64,000 bases of DNA from Hemerocallis citrina (lineage: Eukaryota; Streptophyta; Magnoliopsida; Asparagales; Asphodelaceae). The DNA lies in the NCBI GenBank assembly GCA_017893485.1, contig JACEHZ010000365.1:248001-312000 (forward strand), read 5' to 3'. The notes beneath the pieces are model-generated. The model was given only the letters and a program-made list of their open reading frames with translations, made no database searches and was not told the DNA's origin. Every line of letters begins with the position of its first letter. Within the stretch, counting starts at the first letter, position 1. The position numbers and the translations under genes were made by a program. Shown here piece after piece: positions 46,550-58,060 of the stretch.

Positions 46550-47292
46550 TTTTTTTTTGTTTTTTCAAAAAAATTCTCAGCCTATAGCCCACCCTAGCCC
46601 ATTGTCACTTTCTCTTTCTTTTCCCTTTCTCTTGAATCACGACCCTCTCTTTTTCTCCTTCCCTTTTTGCCGTTCCTAACTCGACACTCAAATCCTCCGC
46701 TACTCTGCCAACTCCTCCACTGCTTTGCCACCTCCGAGTCTCTGACCATAACTCCTTCTCCTCCGGCGCTCCAAAGGCTCTTCCTCTCCATCAAAACCCT
46801 AAACCTAACCCTAACCCTAAATTCCTAATTTAAATGTCCTTCCTCTCCATCAAAAGGTATTCTACTCTTCTTCTCTTTGCCTTTTCCTTTAAATTTAATA
46901 TGTATTTGCTTGATCTATAGTCTATGTGTCGTATACAAATTGGTATGGAGTATGCTGAATCTGTCATATGATATAATAATGGCATTCAGTGTTCAGGGAG
47001 TTAAATCCCAACTTTGAATTGTGTTGGGTTGATGTGATTTACTATACACATTATAAAGAAATTTCCTAGTCAAAAATAAAAAATAACAAAATACATTTTA
47101 TATAAAAGAAAATTGATATAATATGTTAGATATTAAGGAACATATTGCATACTCCAGTTATACTATATTTTATGCTAATAGGCCTACACCCGATCATGGA
47201 GTATGCTTCCTCTATTTTGAAATAGAGAAAGGAAAGCAAAAGTAGGAGAAACACATTTAAATTATTATCACGTGCATTTCATAAATTTTCAT

Positions 47293-47378
<86 letters not shown>

Positions 47379-47466
47379 TAAGTAACTAACCCTATAACCC
47401 TACACCCGATCATGTCCTTCCCCATTTTAAAAATCTCCGCAATCCAGGCCGCCTCCACTGTGCATG
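46550..47466. other. non-coding stretch with pyrimidine-rich leader-like sequence and telomere-like motif
   Basis: A C/T-rich segment (about 46600-46800) resembles a plant 5' leader. It ends in AACCCTAAACCTAACCC-type repeats (46796-46826). TTCCTCTCCATCAAAA occurs at about 46786 and 46841, the second followed by GGTATTC, a possible splice donor. No convincing protein follows. An (AAT)n tract lies at 47294-47379. Confidence 0.45.
47294..47379. repeat. (AAT)n microsatellite
   Basis: About 28 AAT units without interruption. Confidence 0.95.
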
Positions 47467-49900
47467 TGTAATACCCCCGCAAAAATAGCATATGGCTATT
47501 TTGCATCGTAATCTGTGCGCAATTGAGAATTGCACGCGATCAGGTATTTTTCTAATAACAATTGATTGTTATTGAGAAATATCAAATATATTGTCTACTT
47601 TATTTTATAATTTTGAAGGATTATTACGAGGTAGTTTTAATGTATTTTGTATTGTTTATAATATTAAAATAGAGATTTTTGGGTTTATTTGAAATATATT
47701 TGAGACTAGGGGGCTTATATGTAATATTCCCTTATTATTTATTTATTTATCTATTTATTTTATAAAAACCCCACCCCACCCCTTCTCCTTCCTTCTCCTT
47801 CTTCTTTCTCCCGTTCCTTTCCCAGCCGAAAGAAAAACCCCCCAAGCCGAACCCTTTCGGCGCTCTCTCTCCCCGCTCAAATCCACCTCATTCCTCCGTG
47901 GTTTTTAAATTAAATCGAGGGATAGACTAAGTGAAGGGTCCTTTACCTCGTGGTGGCATCGGATTTTCGAAAGGATTTCGGGAAGGTAAACCCTAAATTA
48001 TTTTATTGTATAAAATTTAGTGTGGTTAATTTATTTTGCGTAGGAGTATTATGGTAGGAAGATTAGGAGATGTTGGGAAGGGTAGATGCGAGAAATTAGC
48101 AAGTTGTTAGAGAATTTGTAAGTTGTTAATAAATTAGGGTTTTGGGTTTGTAAAAGAGAACTATATGGGTATGAATTATTTCTCGTATAGTAGTGGGAAG
48201 TATAGTTGGGCCATTAGGAAATTTAGGAGGGGTTCTAGTAATTATTTGGGGATAAAAATTCCATAGGCATTAGATTATTACGTGCATCGCACATGTGTAT
48301 CCCAGGCATTCAATAAACGCTTGTATGATATTTGGAATAGTGTTATTAGCTTTTGTAATTGGTTTGAATAATTTGAGTTTTAATTGCTTTGAAGTTTGAT
48401 GATAGGATATACTAGCGACTTTGGATGTGTGCTGGCACTTCGAGTCTTCGCGGGATATTTTGTGAGTATGATCTCTTTTATTTTATGTACATAGTGTGTT
48501 ATGAAAATTTTAAATTACGAGTTGTTGTGTATTTCTGATTTCGTATCTCTGTGTAGCCTGAGTGTTTTGAGCTAAGAATTTGTGTGGACACTCTTATATA
48601 TGTCCACAACTATAGTCTAAAACTTCATAATTTTTCGAGGTTGTTTGATACCTCAAAAATTTGTGGAGTGCAGCCGGTCTGAAAGGGCAGAGCTGAAGCC
48701 GATTACTTTTGGACTGAAGTCCAAAAGGTCATAACCAATGGTATACATATTATCTTGCTATGAAATTTTGGGGGTAGTTTCTGTATGAGTGTATTTGATG
48801 ATTCTCAAGTTTTAGAAATTTTAGAGTTCGTTTGGTAAAGGGTAGTAAATGCTCTGCTGAAAGGGTGGCTGAAATTGTGTGCTATGTTGGAAGAGTCATA
48901 GCTCATTGTGTGAGATGAATCTAAATATGAATTTTGGACCCAATGAAATGGTATATGTGTAGACTAAGAAACTCAAATTTCATGAGCATTGGACTCAAGG
49001 TTGATTTATTATTGAATTTCAAAGTGGGCTATGTTCAGCCTAGTACAAGTTGGCTAGTTTGCGTAGATGAGAAATTTGGGAACTATTGTTAAGAATTTGG
49101 GAAATTGACCAACTAGAGAGTCGTAGTAGGGAGTCATAGCTTTCTAACCCATCTGGAGTTTTGTAATTCCAGTTTATAGGTTGAGAGTTATGATTTTCCA
49201 AAGATGGAACTTGTGTTTTCGAGAACTCAAATGATAGAGTCTGAAAGAGGTGTTCAACTAGGAAGTTGAAGTAGACACTCCCACCTTTCCATAGGACCCG
49301 GAATCAAGAATCTCCGATGAGTGAGCAAACTTTTATGATGTTGGAAAGGTGCAGCGAGTGCAAGAAGAATATACTATTAAGATTATATGAGGTTTTATAG
49401 CATCAAGATGATTGAATTCGAGGAAATGGTTAGCTGGAGAGTTGTAGACTGGGGTTTTATCTTTCCAGAATGGGTAGTATCAAACAAGTCTGTATTGTGT
49501 ATTGGAAGTTATGGGCGTTGCAAGCTAGCAACCTGTTGTTTAGACTAAAACTTCAAGTTTAAAGTTGACTCGGGGACTTGAGTTCTATAAGAATTTGAGG
49601 GAATCGTCCACTAGGGGATTGCAGTGGATCCCCCTACCTTTCTAGAAATTCGGAGTGTATTGGTTTCCGATAAGCGTAGCTTGGGTCACAGCTACTGGTA
49701 TTTCTTGAACTGTTCCATCGGACAATTGATGAGGAACTCTCTGCATACCGCAGTATGGTGATCATGAGCTATCGGGTTTTTAATTATGTGTTAGCAATTC
49801 ATTTGGGAACTTGGATAGGTTCTTGTGCTTAATACTCATGGTGGACATGAGTGAATTGGGATATAACTTTGGTCGATTGTGTTTGGTGTCTCGATGCCTG

Positions 49901-52900
49901 TGTAATGCCCCGTTTTTCATTTATGAAAATTATTTATTAATTTTGCACGTAGTGTGCACGTGCAATTTTTGTAGTATGAAATCTTATAATTATTTTTCGT
50001 TATGGATGATGAGTATATATATATATATGTATATGTGTTCTTTAATTATTTTTATAAAGGCCCATTTTTCTTCAAATAAACATAAGCCTTTCTTTCTAGC
50101 CCAAATCTAATTTATTTAATTTCTTTATATAAAACTATTATTTTGGCCCATTAATTAGAGCCCATGAGTTATTTTTATTTTAATTACAACTTGTAATGTA
50201 GAACAACTTTTAAAGATTATTTTTATAGAAAATATAATGTACAACTTTTTTTAAATGGAGGACTAATGCATGCACGTGCATTGCACGTACACGTGCAAAT
50301 GCACCATGTGAGTCCGGTTTTGACATGGAGGGAAAAGGGAAATTTGAATGGAGTCATGGGTGGTGGTTGCTTGATCATGGTTGGTTACCATAACTCCCCC
50401 TTGAATCCTAGCCTTTTATTTCTAACTCCTAGTTTGATCCTAGCCTTCCATTCACTCCAAATTTTAGTATAACTACCCCCCCTAGCCTAGTTATTTTTGC
50501 ATTCTTTATTTCTCCACAACCTATAGTATAAAATACATTATTAGTAGTATAGTAAGTGAGATAAAAGATTGAGATTTGTGTGTGAGGGAGTTGTGCTTGC
50601 ATCAAAAAAGGGAAGGCCAGCATCAAGGAGCTTGGGTTGGCATTTTGGAAGGCTTGGGTGCACATCGAGGAGGAGGAGGAACACACTTTTGGCAAGGACT
50701 TTTAGGAGGTGTTGCAATTGCATTTCTCTCCAATTAAGGTGGGTTATTTTCCATGTTTCTAATTAGATAGCATGCTAACATTGATCGAAATGATAATGCA
50801 TGAAAGAGATTAATAAGAGTACACCTAATTGGAAAAATGGTTTGTTAGTTGATTGAACTGATGCTAAATAAATTGCATGTTATTCCATCATGAATTGTAA
50901 GTTGTGTGTGAATTGTTTATGGCTATGGAATGCTTGGATTAAAATTCGTTATTAGCATCAAAACTAAATGCAAATGCTAGTAGATGAAATTGTTGCTTTA
51001 TGTGCTTCGATGGACTTTCATGATATGAGTTAGAATGAACAAATTAAGATATGTTTTTGGGATTATAAACGAAGGATAAACAGGGAATTAATATAGGGAA
51101 TAATAATGTTGAGTTGTGTAAGAAATGTCAAATGAATTATGAAAAGAATAGTACACAGATTTAAATTATATTTTTGAAAAACCCCGCAGTACAGTCGACT
51201 GCTATGTGCAACAGTCGACTATTCTGATCATTGATTTCAAGATTAAAAATATCGCAGGCCAGTCGACTGATACATTTAACAGTCGACTTCTTTTCGAAGT
51301 TTTGCATTATTGCGGAACAGCCGACTGACCATTTCGACAGTCGACTTTCCTGAAGTTTTCAAGTAAATCTGTCTCTTTTTGTGAAACAATTCATATGACT
51401 TGTGGCCTAGTATAAATGCGTACAACTTATAAGAAATTATTGGGAGTTACTAGAATGAAATAAAGCATATTTTTGAAAGTAAAAGTGAAATTGGAACTAT
51501 AGTTTTTACACTCGTATAATTTTATAAAAATGTGTTGTGACAAAGAAATTGAGATAAGTGTTAGAAAAGGAAAAAAAAAATTGGAAGAAAGAAAGTATAT
51601 GTTATGTATGAATTATTCTTATTGAAGAATAGTGTGATAATTATGAGTTGTGAATATTCATTTTGACCATATAATTGGTGATATGATTTTTAATGTGGAA
51701 ATAAATATTTGATGAAATGCATGCATGATAATTGAATTCCATGTATGGTTATGGACTCATGAATAATTTGAAAATCATGTGGTTGGAAAAGAGAAATGTT
51801 ATTGAGTATGACAAACTCAAACATGTGAATTTGTGAATTGAAATTGAAAATTAGAGTGTAGCCAAAACTCACACCGGCAAGTGAAAGTGATGAATTATGA
51901 TTATTGATATTGAAAAGGCCAGTTTGGGTCATTGTGAAATGAAAGAAATAAGACCGGTAGTAGTGAGAGGGCTAACTCTAAAAGATTGATTTTGTTCATG
52001 ATTTCATTAAATTTAAGGATTTAGTACATAGTGAAGAGGTGATGAAAGTGAGAGAAAAACACAAGTATGAGGGCCTCGAGCCTACGATGTGGGTGTGATT
52101 CACAGAATGCATGTTTGATGCGTCAAGACATGGCGTGGGCACTACTCCAGAAGATCGGGATCTTGGCGACACTTGTGGGATGTTTGGTGACTGCAAGAGG
52201 ATCGTGTGCCATGAAGGAGGCTGAATTGCCACAGAATGCATGCTTGATGCGTCAAGACATGGCGTGGGATTCCCCTCCAGATTTTCTGTACACGAGCTTG
52301 TACTCATAGATCATCTAGGATACTTACCGTAGTTACAGTAGTAGATTAAATCATGATGAGGGATTGAACCCTACAAGATGAAGAACGATTAAGAGGCTTG
52401 CCCTCGGACCTATGTAGTATGGGATGCATAGAATCCGAACAAGTGTGCATTAGTGTCATATAATATAAATAATTGCATTAAGGACTAAGTGCACAATCAC
52501 AACACGACATCAATAGGGTATTCCCTTTAGTTTGATATGTGACAAGTTTGTGTTTGTTAAATATGGAAAATCAGTTATACTATTTTCGGCATAGAGAGGA
52601 TGGCCGTGTATAATATTCGTCGGTTGAATAAACTGACGTACCCACAGTTTTGTATGCAGGGTAAATGACATGATAAAGATTAAAGAAGCACAGATGCTTA
52701 GAGATTATTCAAATGTTGATTATTCAAATGTTGATGTACACTTATTTAAATGTTGTAAATTTGCTTCCGCTGTAAAGTGTAAAGTGTAAAGGTTTCATGT
52801 AACTTTGACGTAAAGTGAAAAGTTTTAATTTCCTTGTAAAATTGTGCGAAAGAAGTGTAAAGATCCTGTGGAATCTCGAATTCAGTGTATTTTTGGAATT

Positions 52901-52912
52901 CGGGGCGTTACA
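49901..52912 (+). mobile_element. solo LTR, 3.0 kb, nested in the giant LTR
   Basis: Starts TGTAATGCCCCG and ends GGGGCGTTACA. An exact 5-bp duplication GCCTG flanks it (49896-49900 and 52913-52917). It is paralogous to 17379-20811: it shares the TTTGCACGTAGTGTGCACGT block near the start and the TATA-region context. It also shares the two-copy GATGCGTCAAGACATGG block and the end block with GAGGATGGCCGTGTATAAT. It carries three pairs of GTCGAC palindromes at 51194-51345. No coding capacity. Confidence 0.93.
51190..51350. repeat. three pairs of GTCGAC palindromes, 20 bp apart
   Basis: Hexamer starts are 51194/51214, 51262/51282 and 51320 (GCCGAC)/51340. Each pair has exactly 20-bp spacing, and the sequences between members differ. 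Most lie in ACAGTCGACT or CAGTCGACTG. Confidence 0.9.
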
Positions 52913-54688
52913 GCCTGTGTCTGTCAATGGTCAGAAATTGATGGTTATGTGTGTGCTTACCTTCATTGATTTGTATTGCATCCTTGGGGCACCGTTGGAC
53001 TACTCGCTGAGGGTCACGGGCCAGGATTATTTGGTCGCGGACCTGTGAAGGTATTGGGAATCAGTGGATGTAATTCCTGTGATGATTGTTGTCTGACAGA
53101 CCGGACAGACTCGACATTGTTGATCGACACCGAGTGTGATTTGGTAACAACATGTTCCAATAAACTGCATTGGTTAAGTTTCTTTTATTGTTTCACTTGA
53201 AGAACGAATTGGTGTTAGGGGTGATTCCCTATAATCCAACTCATTCTGAGAGTTAGCACTAGGTGGTGATACTATGGGGTTGTCTCTTCCTGTAATTAGG
53301 GATACGTGCTGCGGTGCGTATTTTGCACTATTGATTCCTGAAGTACCATGGTAAGAACGGGATGCTGATAACCTGGCGGATCGGGGGTTTTAGACCTTCG
53401 AGGCCGTCATGTTCTATGTTGGTGGACACGAACGGATCATAAAGGATCTTCTGCGCAATGGATATGTTGCGTGTATATCTGTAAGTTCGTCATAGCTTTC
53501 GAGGAGGGTCTAATGCAATGATTATTGGTGACAACGGGGTAGCGCCCCGAAGTATTTCTGTTATTTATCTCCTCAACCATGTCATACTATCAGGAACAGG
53601 AAGTAGACCAAATTAGAATGCATTGCATAGCGAGGGTTCAGATCCCTGAACTGGAGAAACGGCTTGATCTGGGCCACATGTAGTATAGGATGCATGTGTG
53701 TCCAGAGTCTTGCTGGCATTAGATTAAGTGCATCTGTCTATACTCTGTATTGTTGCATTAGACTCAGGTCATAACATACACGAATACTAGGAAATCAGGA
53801 TACACGTTTATTTTCCATTCAAGATGAATTATGAGTGTGAAAGTGATGTATTGCGAGATGTGATGATATATGTTGTAAGAAATGAATGAATGCAATGTTA
53901 TGTGATATGAGATTGGGAAAGAATATAAGTCGTGAGTCTGTAATTGCAAATGAATGGTAAATAAGGTGCAGTTTATGTGAGAGTAGAGTTATTTGTGAAT
54001 GTAAAGCTTTATGGGAAAATAAAGCTATAGGAATATTTGCATAAGGCGTAAAGTGATGGGCCTTAAGCGACTAATTTGAAAATGATTTCCAAACTAAAGA
54101 TAAGTATGTTGTGAACGGGTATGGATATACATACAGGTGATGACTCAGTGAGTATTTGATGTGAAATCCGATTTATGATGTTTACATTTTTAGATTTCAA
54201 GTAAAATTTGATTATCTTGGTATTCGTAAGTTCGTTTTGTTTTACTTGTAAGGTTTAATTTATTTGCTTAATTAGTAGATTATACTCACACCAGAAATGG
54301 CTAACCCCTTAGTGTTTGGGGGGTTAGGGAGTCCCTGGACTACCCTAGATCCCCTACTGTTACAGGTCCTCAACAGTGCAGAGGTGAGGTGTAGATTCAT
54401 GGTTCTGTGGAGTGGAGCTTCATTTTACAATTGTTGTTTAAGGTTTATTTATGTGAATAGTGAAATATATGATTTAAATTGTATTTCAGATGTATAAGTA
54501 CGTGGATGATGATGATGAGTAATAGTGTGGAGTGGCATGATATGTTTTGACCCGTACCCACCTCGTTGTGGAGTACTGGGCCCTGTGGAATGTTTTATAA
54601 GTTATTTTCTAAAAACCTTACTACGTTTTCAAAGAAATTATGGTTTTTATTTGATATTTGATATTTTATTATGAGTTTGGCCTCCAGA

Positions 54689-54689
<1 letters not shown>

Positions 54690-54752
<63 letters not shown>
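54690..54752. repeat. (TA)n tract
   Basis: About 30 TA units inside the giant solo LTR. Confidence 0.92.
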
Positions 54753-54961
54753 CCTGTGTGATTCTGCTCATTTTGGTCTGGGGAGCCCATGATATTATTG
54801 CCTGTGATGTGAGCTACGAAATTTAGAGCAGAATTCTGTAAGCTTTTTGTGTTTCGGGGCAGAAATTTCAGGGAAAACTCTGCCCGAATTTTCTTTAAAA
54901 TATAACTATCTTAGTTTATGTTTAAAGTGAGATAGAAATTGAAAGAATTGAATTTAGAGTC

Positions 54962-55549
54962 TGTTACCGCTAAATCTGGTGTGGGGACAAACAGATAGTA
55001 TTTGTGGATTCTTGGAAAACTTGAATAGCAAACCTGAAACCTGTTCTGCCGGAGTTTGACCGTTGACTCCCGCCGTTCACCTGCAAAAAGTGCGAGACAC
55101 CGGGGTTGATCCCGGCGATGCACCCTCCGACGCTCAAGTCAGTAATCAGGAATGATTATGAAAGAGCGTAAATTGGCAAAAGATTGATTACCTCTTAATG
55201 GTGGTGGATGGGGGGGTATTTATAGCCGCTGTTGGGGTCAGATTAAGAATGTAATCCTTGTGATCAGATAAGGAATGTAATCCCTAATCCCTAGTGAAAG
55301 GATAGATGTGAATCAGGGTTGTTGATTAATATTAATCAGAAACCCTAATTCTATCCTGCTTGACCGGGTTTACTTCTGGTTGGGACACGTACCCGGTTGG
55401 ATATGGATTCGTTAGCGGGTTAATGGGTCTTTAAGAAACAGTACCTGCTTCGGACCCATTGGTAGGCGAAATTACCATTTTACCCCTAGGCTTTAAGATT
55501 CGTTCCTGATTTGGACGGTTCCGATTTAACCCCATTTTTAGCCATATCA
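54962..55549 (-). mobile_element. solo LTR of the 1-2627 gypsy family
   Basis: Minus-strand ends TGATATGGC and GGTAACA; an exact 5-bp duplication GAGTC flanks it (54957-54961 and 55550-55554). It is homologous along its length to the LTR at 2058-2627, including the TATA box (55217-55224) and the GATTGATTACCT and TTTATAGCCGC blocks. No internal region remains. Confidence 0.94.
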
Positions 55550-55734
55550 GAGTCAAAAGAGGGGGCGTTACAGTTTGCCATGTTAAATTGATATTCGTAA
55601 TCATTGATGTATTAACTCTGATGGCAATAAAAGTGTTTTAAATTTCCGTGTTATTTACTGTGTTGAGATGCATTTGAAGGCAAAGATTCTGGTTGCATCA
55701 CGGTTTTCCAGTTACCGGAAACCGGGGCATTACA

Positions 55735-57052
55735 GCATGCCTCCTCGCCGCCGCCAGCGCCCACATCAATCAGGTCTCGACACCGCTCGCGATTGTTGCC
55801 TCCACCTCTCACGCTTCTCGCCGCCGCTCGCGATCGCTGCCTCGACCTCCCACGCTCCTCGCCGCCACCCGCGCTCGATGCCTCCACCTCTTCTCCGCCC
55901 CCCACGCCACCTCCCACCTCCACACCCAAATTTGCCAAATTCCATGGTCGGGTTTAATTTGCATAGACTAAAAATTATTTATGAACCTTAGCATCAATTT
56001 AATCGCCAAATTCCATGACTCTCAAAATTATTTTTGGACAATTAATTCAATGAGTTTTACTATGTTGATGTTATTAACATGATAGAATATTCATATTAAC
56101 ATGTACATCAATTTTTTTGTTTGGAAGTTGTTCTTATTAGGTTAAATTAATTTTTTATTTAGGTTATGGTGGTGAAATTTGTTCGGTTCTTTCCTGTATT
56201 ATGTTGTTGTTCTATTTTTGACATGTAGCTAGTGTCAGTTTTTTTAGGCTAAATCTGGAGGAAGTGTTAGAGGATGGAAGCACTTTCCGCATTAGTTGCT
56301 TCGTGATATCCGAAGGTGGAGGATCACCCAAGACAACGTTCTGTCATGCCACACTGACGTTACGGCTGCTGATCCGTCGCTTCCCGTCACATGTTTTCTC
56401 GCTTGCACAGGAAAGAAAGGGAAGCTTTAGCTTGGAGAAAACCACTTGCACTCTTTTTTTTCCTTGTGCTTAGGGCGGAAGTCACCAAGCTCAAAAAAGT
56501 AGTTACTTTTCTGAAGTAAAGTTGAGTTTATACTATGTTCAAGTTATTAACTTGATAGAATATTCATATTAACATGTACTACGATTTTTTTGTTTGAAAA
56601 TAGGTTAAATTAATTTCTTCTTTTGGTTATGGTGGTGAAAATTGTTCGGTTCTTTCAGGAATTATGTCGTCGTTCTATTTTTGACGTGAATCTGGTGTCA
56701 GTTTTTTTTAGGGAGTTACATTTGTTTTTTTAGGGAGTTACATTTGTTTTTTTAGAGTCCATACCCAATTACACCTTATTCTTTCTTGTATTATGTTGTT
56801 CTATTTTTGACATATAGCTGGTGTCAGTTTTTTTTAGGGTTCAATGAGTTTATACTATGTTGAAGTTATTAACTTGATAGAATATTCATATTAATATGTA
56901 TTGCAATTTTTTTTTCGAACATTGTTCTTATTAGGTTAAATTAATTTCTTCTTTAGGTTATGGTGGTGAAAATTGTTCAGTTCTTCTAAGAATTATGTCG
57001 TTGTTCTATTTTTGACATCTAGCTGGTGTCAGTTTTTTTAGGGAGTAGTTTT
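55735..57052. other. repeat-rich target region
   Basis: 55740-55925 is GC-rich with imperfect units of about 48 bp (CCTCGCCGCCG and TGCCTCCACCTC cores). From 56030 there are three diverged copies of a roughly 210-bp unit at about 56030, 56520 and 56840. Each runs from an ACTATGTTGA-type start through ATAGAATATTCATATTAA and GGTTATGGTGGTGAAA to TTGACAT and GTGTCAGTTTTTTT. A short open frame at 56264-56473 is not recognised. Confidence 0.65.
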
Positions 57053-58045
57053 TGTTGACTCTTAGTTTGGTGTGCACAAAATGTGTCTATAAATAGTAAT
57101 AAGTTTAAATTGAGTTGTTCAGATTTTCAGGATCAAATAATATCCATAAGAGATCCAAGAGAGATTCAAGAATATTCAAAGAAGGAAAGTAATAAAGAAA
57201 GATTGAGAAATCAAGCAAAAGAAGAAGATATTCAAAAAGAGCAGTTGATTGATTAGTGTCCAAGAAAGCTATCAAAGACAAGTTGCTATCATTCTATATT
57301 TGTGAAATTTAATTTGTATAAAATTGATTGATTTATTGATTAGTTTTTGGTAAGAATATAGAGTGGATTCGAAATGAACAGCGCGATACCGGTCGACCGC
57401 ACCTCATGACGGTCGACCGCATTGCAGTCAACTGCAACTCACATTACGAAAGAAGCAGTCGACCCTCCATCTCTCTACTTTACGTCAGAGAGATGAACGG
57501 TTGACTGCACCAAGATTGCGGTCACCGTACTTTGCGCTGTTCACATTTTTGGAATGTATCATTTCTTATTTTGATCGATACACTTCCCAGTCTATTTAAT
57601 TGGACGAACCCACTATGTATTCTTCACCTATTACTTCTGAGAAAAATCTTCTGAACTAATCTTTCAACAATCAATCCGAGTGTGTGTGATAACTACTTTG
57701 TATTCTTCAGTCAGGATCATTAAAGATTTGAGCTTTTTCTTTTTCTTCCACTTCGGTGAGATTGACAGGACTTGTGTTAGAAGTCCTGTGGGTGTAATAG
57801 GTCTCTCAGCCTGAATCCGAGAATCACTGTACAAGGGTTTTGAGTATAGTGGAACGCTTGTGGCGGAGAATTGCTACAAGTAGGAGGTGTGGACGTAGAC
57901 CTGGGGGTCGAACCACGTTACATCGCTGCGTCACTTATGCTATCTGCGTTTTCTCTTCTTAACTCTTTTTATTTACTCTGTACTTTATTTTAGTTTTTTT
58001 TAATTCCGCACAGTCACCCTATTCACCCCCCTAGGGTGATTTACA
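57053..58045 (+). repeat. 5' LTR of the copia element
   Basis: Starts TGTTGACTCTTAG and ends GGTGATTTACA. Contains GTCGAC palindromes at 57392, 57412 and 57458, with decayed ones at 57426, 57500 and 57521. Confidence 0.94.
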
Positions 58046-58046
58046 G

Positions 58047-58059
58047 TGGTATCAGAGCG
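58047..58059 (+). other. primer-binding site (initiator-Met tRNA)
   Basis: TGGTATCAGAGCG begins one base after the 5' LTR. This is the classical plant copia primer site. Confidence 0.92.
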
Positions 58060-58060
58060 A

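Larger units (their letters stand above)
47467..55734 (+). mobile_element. giant solo LTR (about 4.66 kb) with two nested solo LTRs
   Basis: It starts TGTAATACCCCC and ends CCGGGGCATTACA. It is flanked by an exact 5-bp duplication GCATG (47462-47466 and 55735-55739). Removing the inserts 49901-52912 and 54962-55549 with their duplications leaves 4,658 bp. No coding region, primer site or polypurine tract exists inside. Blocks such as ATGTAGTATAGGATGCAT resemble parts of the 3-kb LTRs in this window, so they are distant relatives. Assignment to a Tekay/Del-like chromovirus is inference from LTR size and termini. Confidence 0.88.

Noticed and set aside
46203..46679. 158-codon open frame
   Set aside because: It crosses a (TA)n(GA)n microsatellite and pyrimidine-rich sequence and shows no protein family features.
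46796..46826. Interstitial telomeric repeat
   Set aside because: Only a few imperfect AACCCTAA-type units at the end of a C/T-rich leader-like segment; telo-box-like motifs are common in plant leaders.
55740..55990. Short GC-rich open frames as an exon
   Set aside because: They are translations of an imperfect Pro/Arg/Ala-coding repeat with no family match.
57088..57095. TATAAATA as the copia promoter
   Set aside because: It lies only 35 bp inside the LTR, leaving almost no U3 upstream; left as undecided rather than called.
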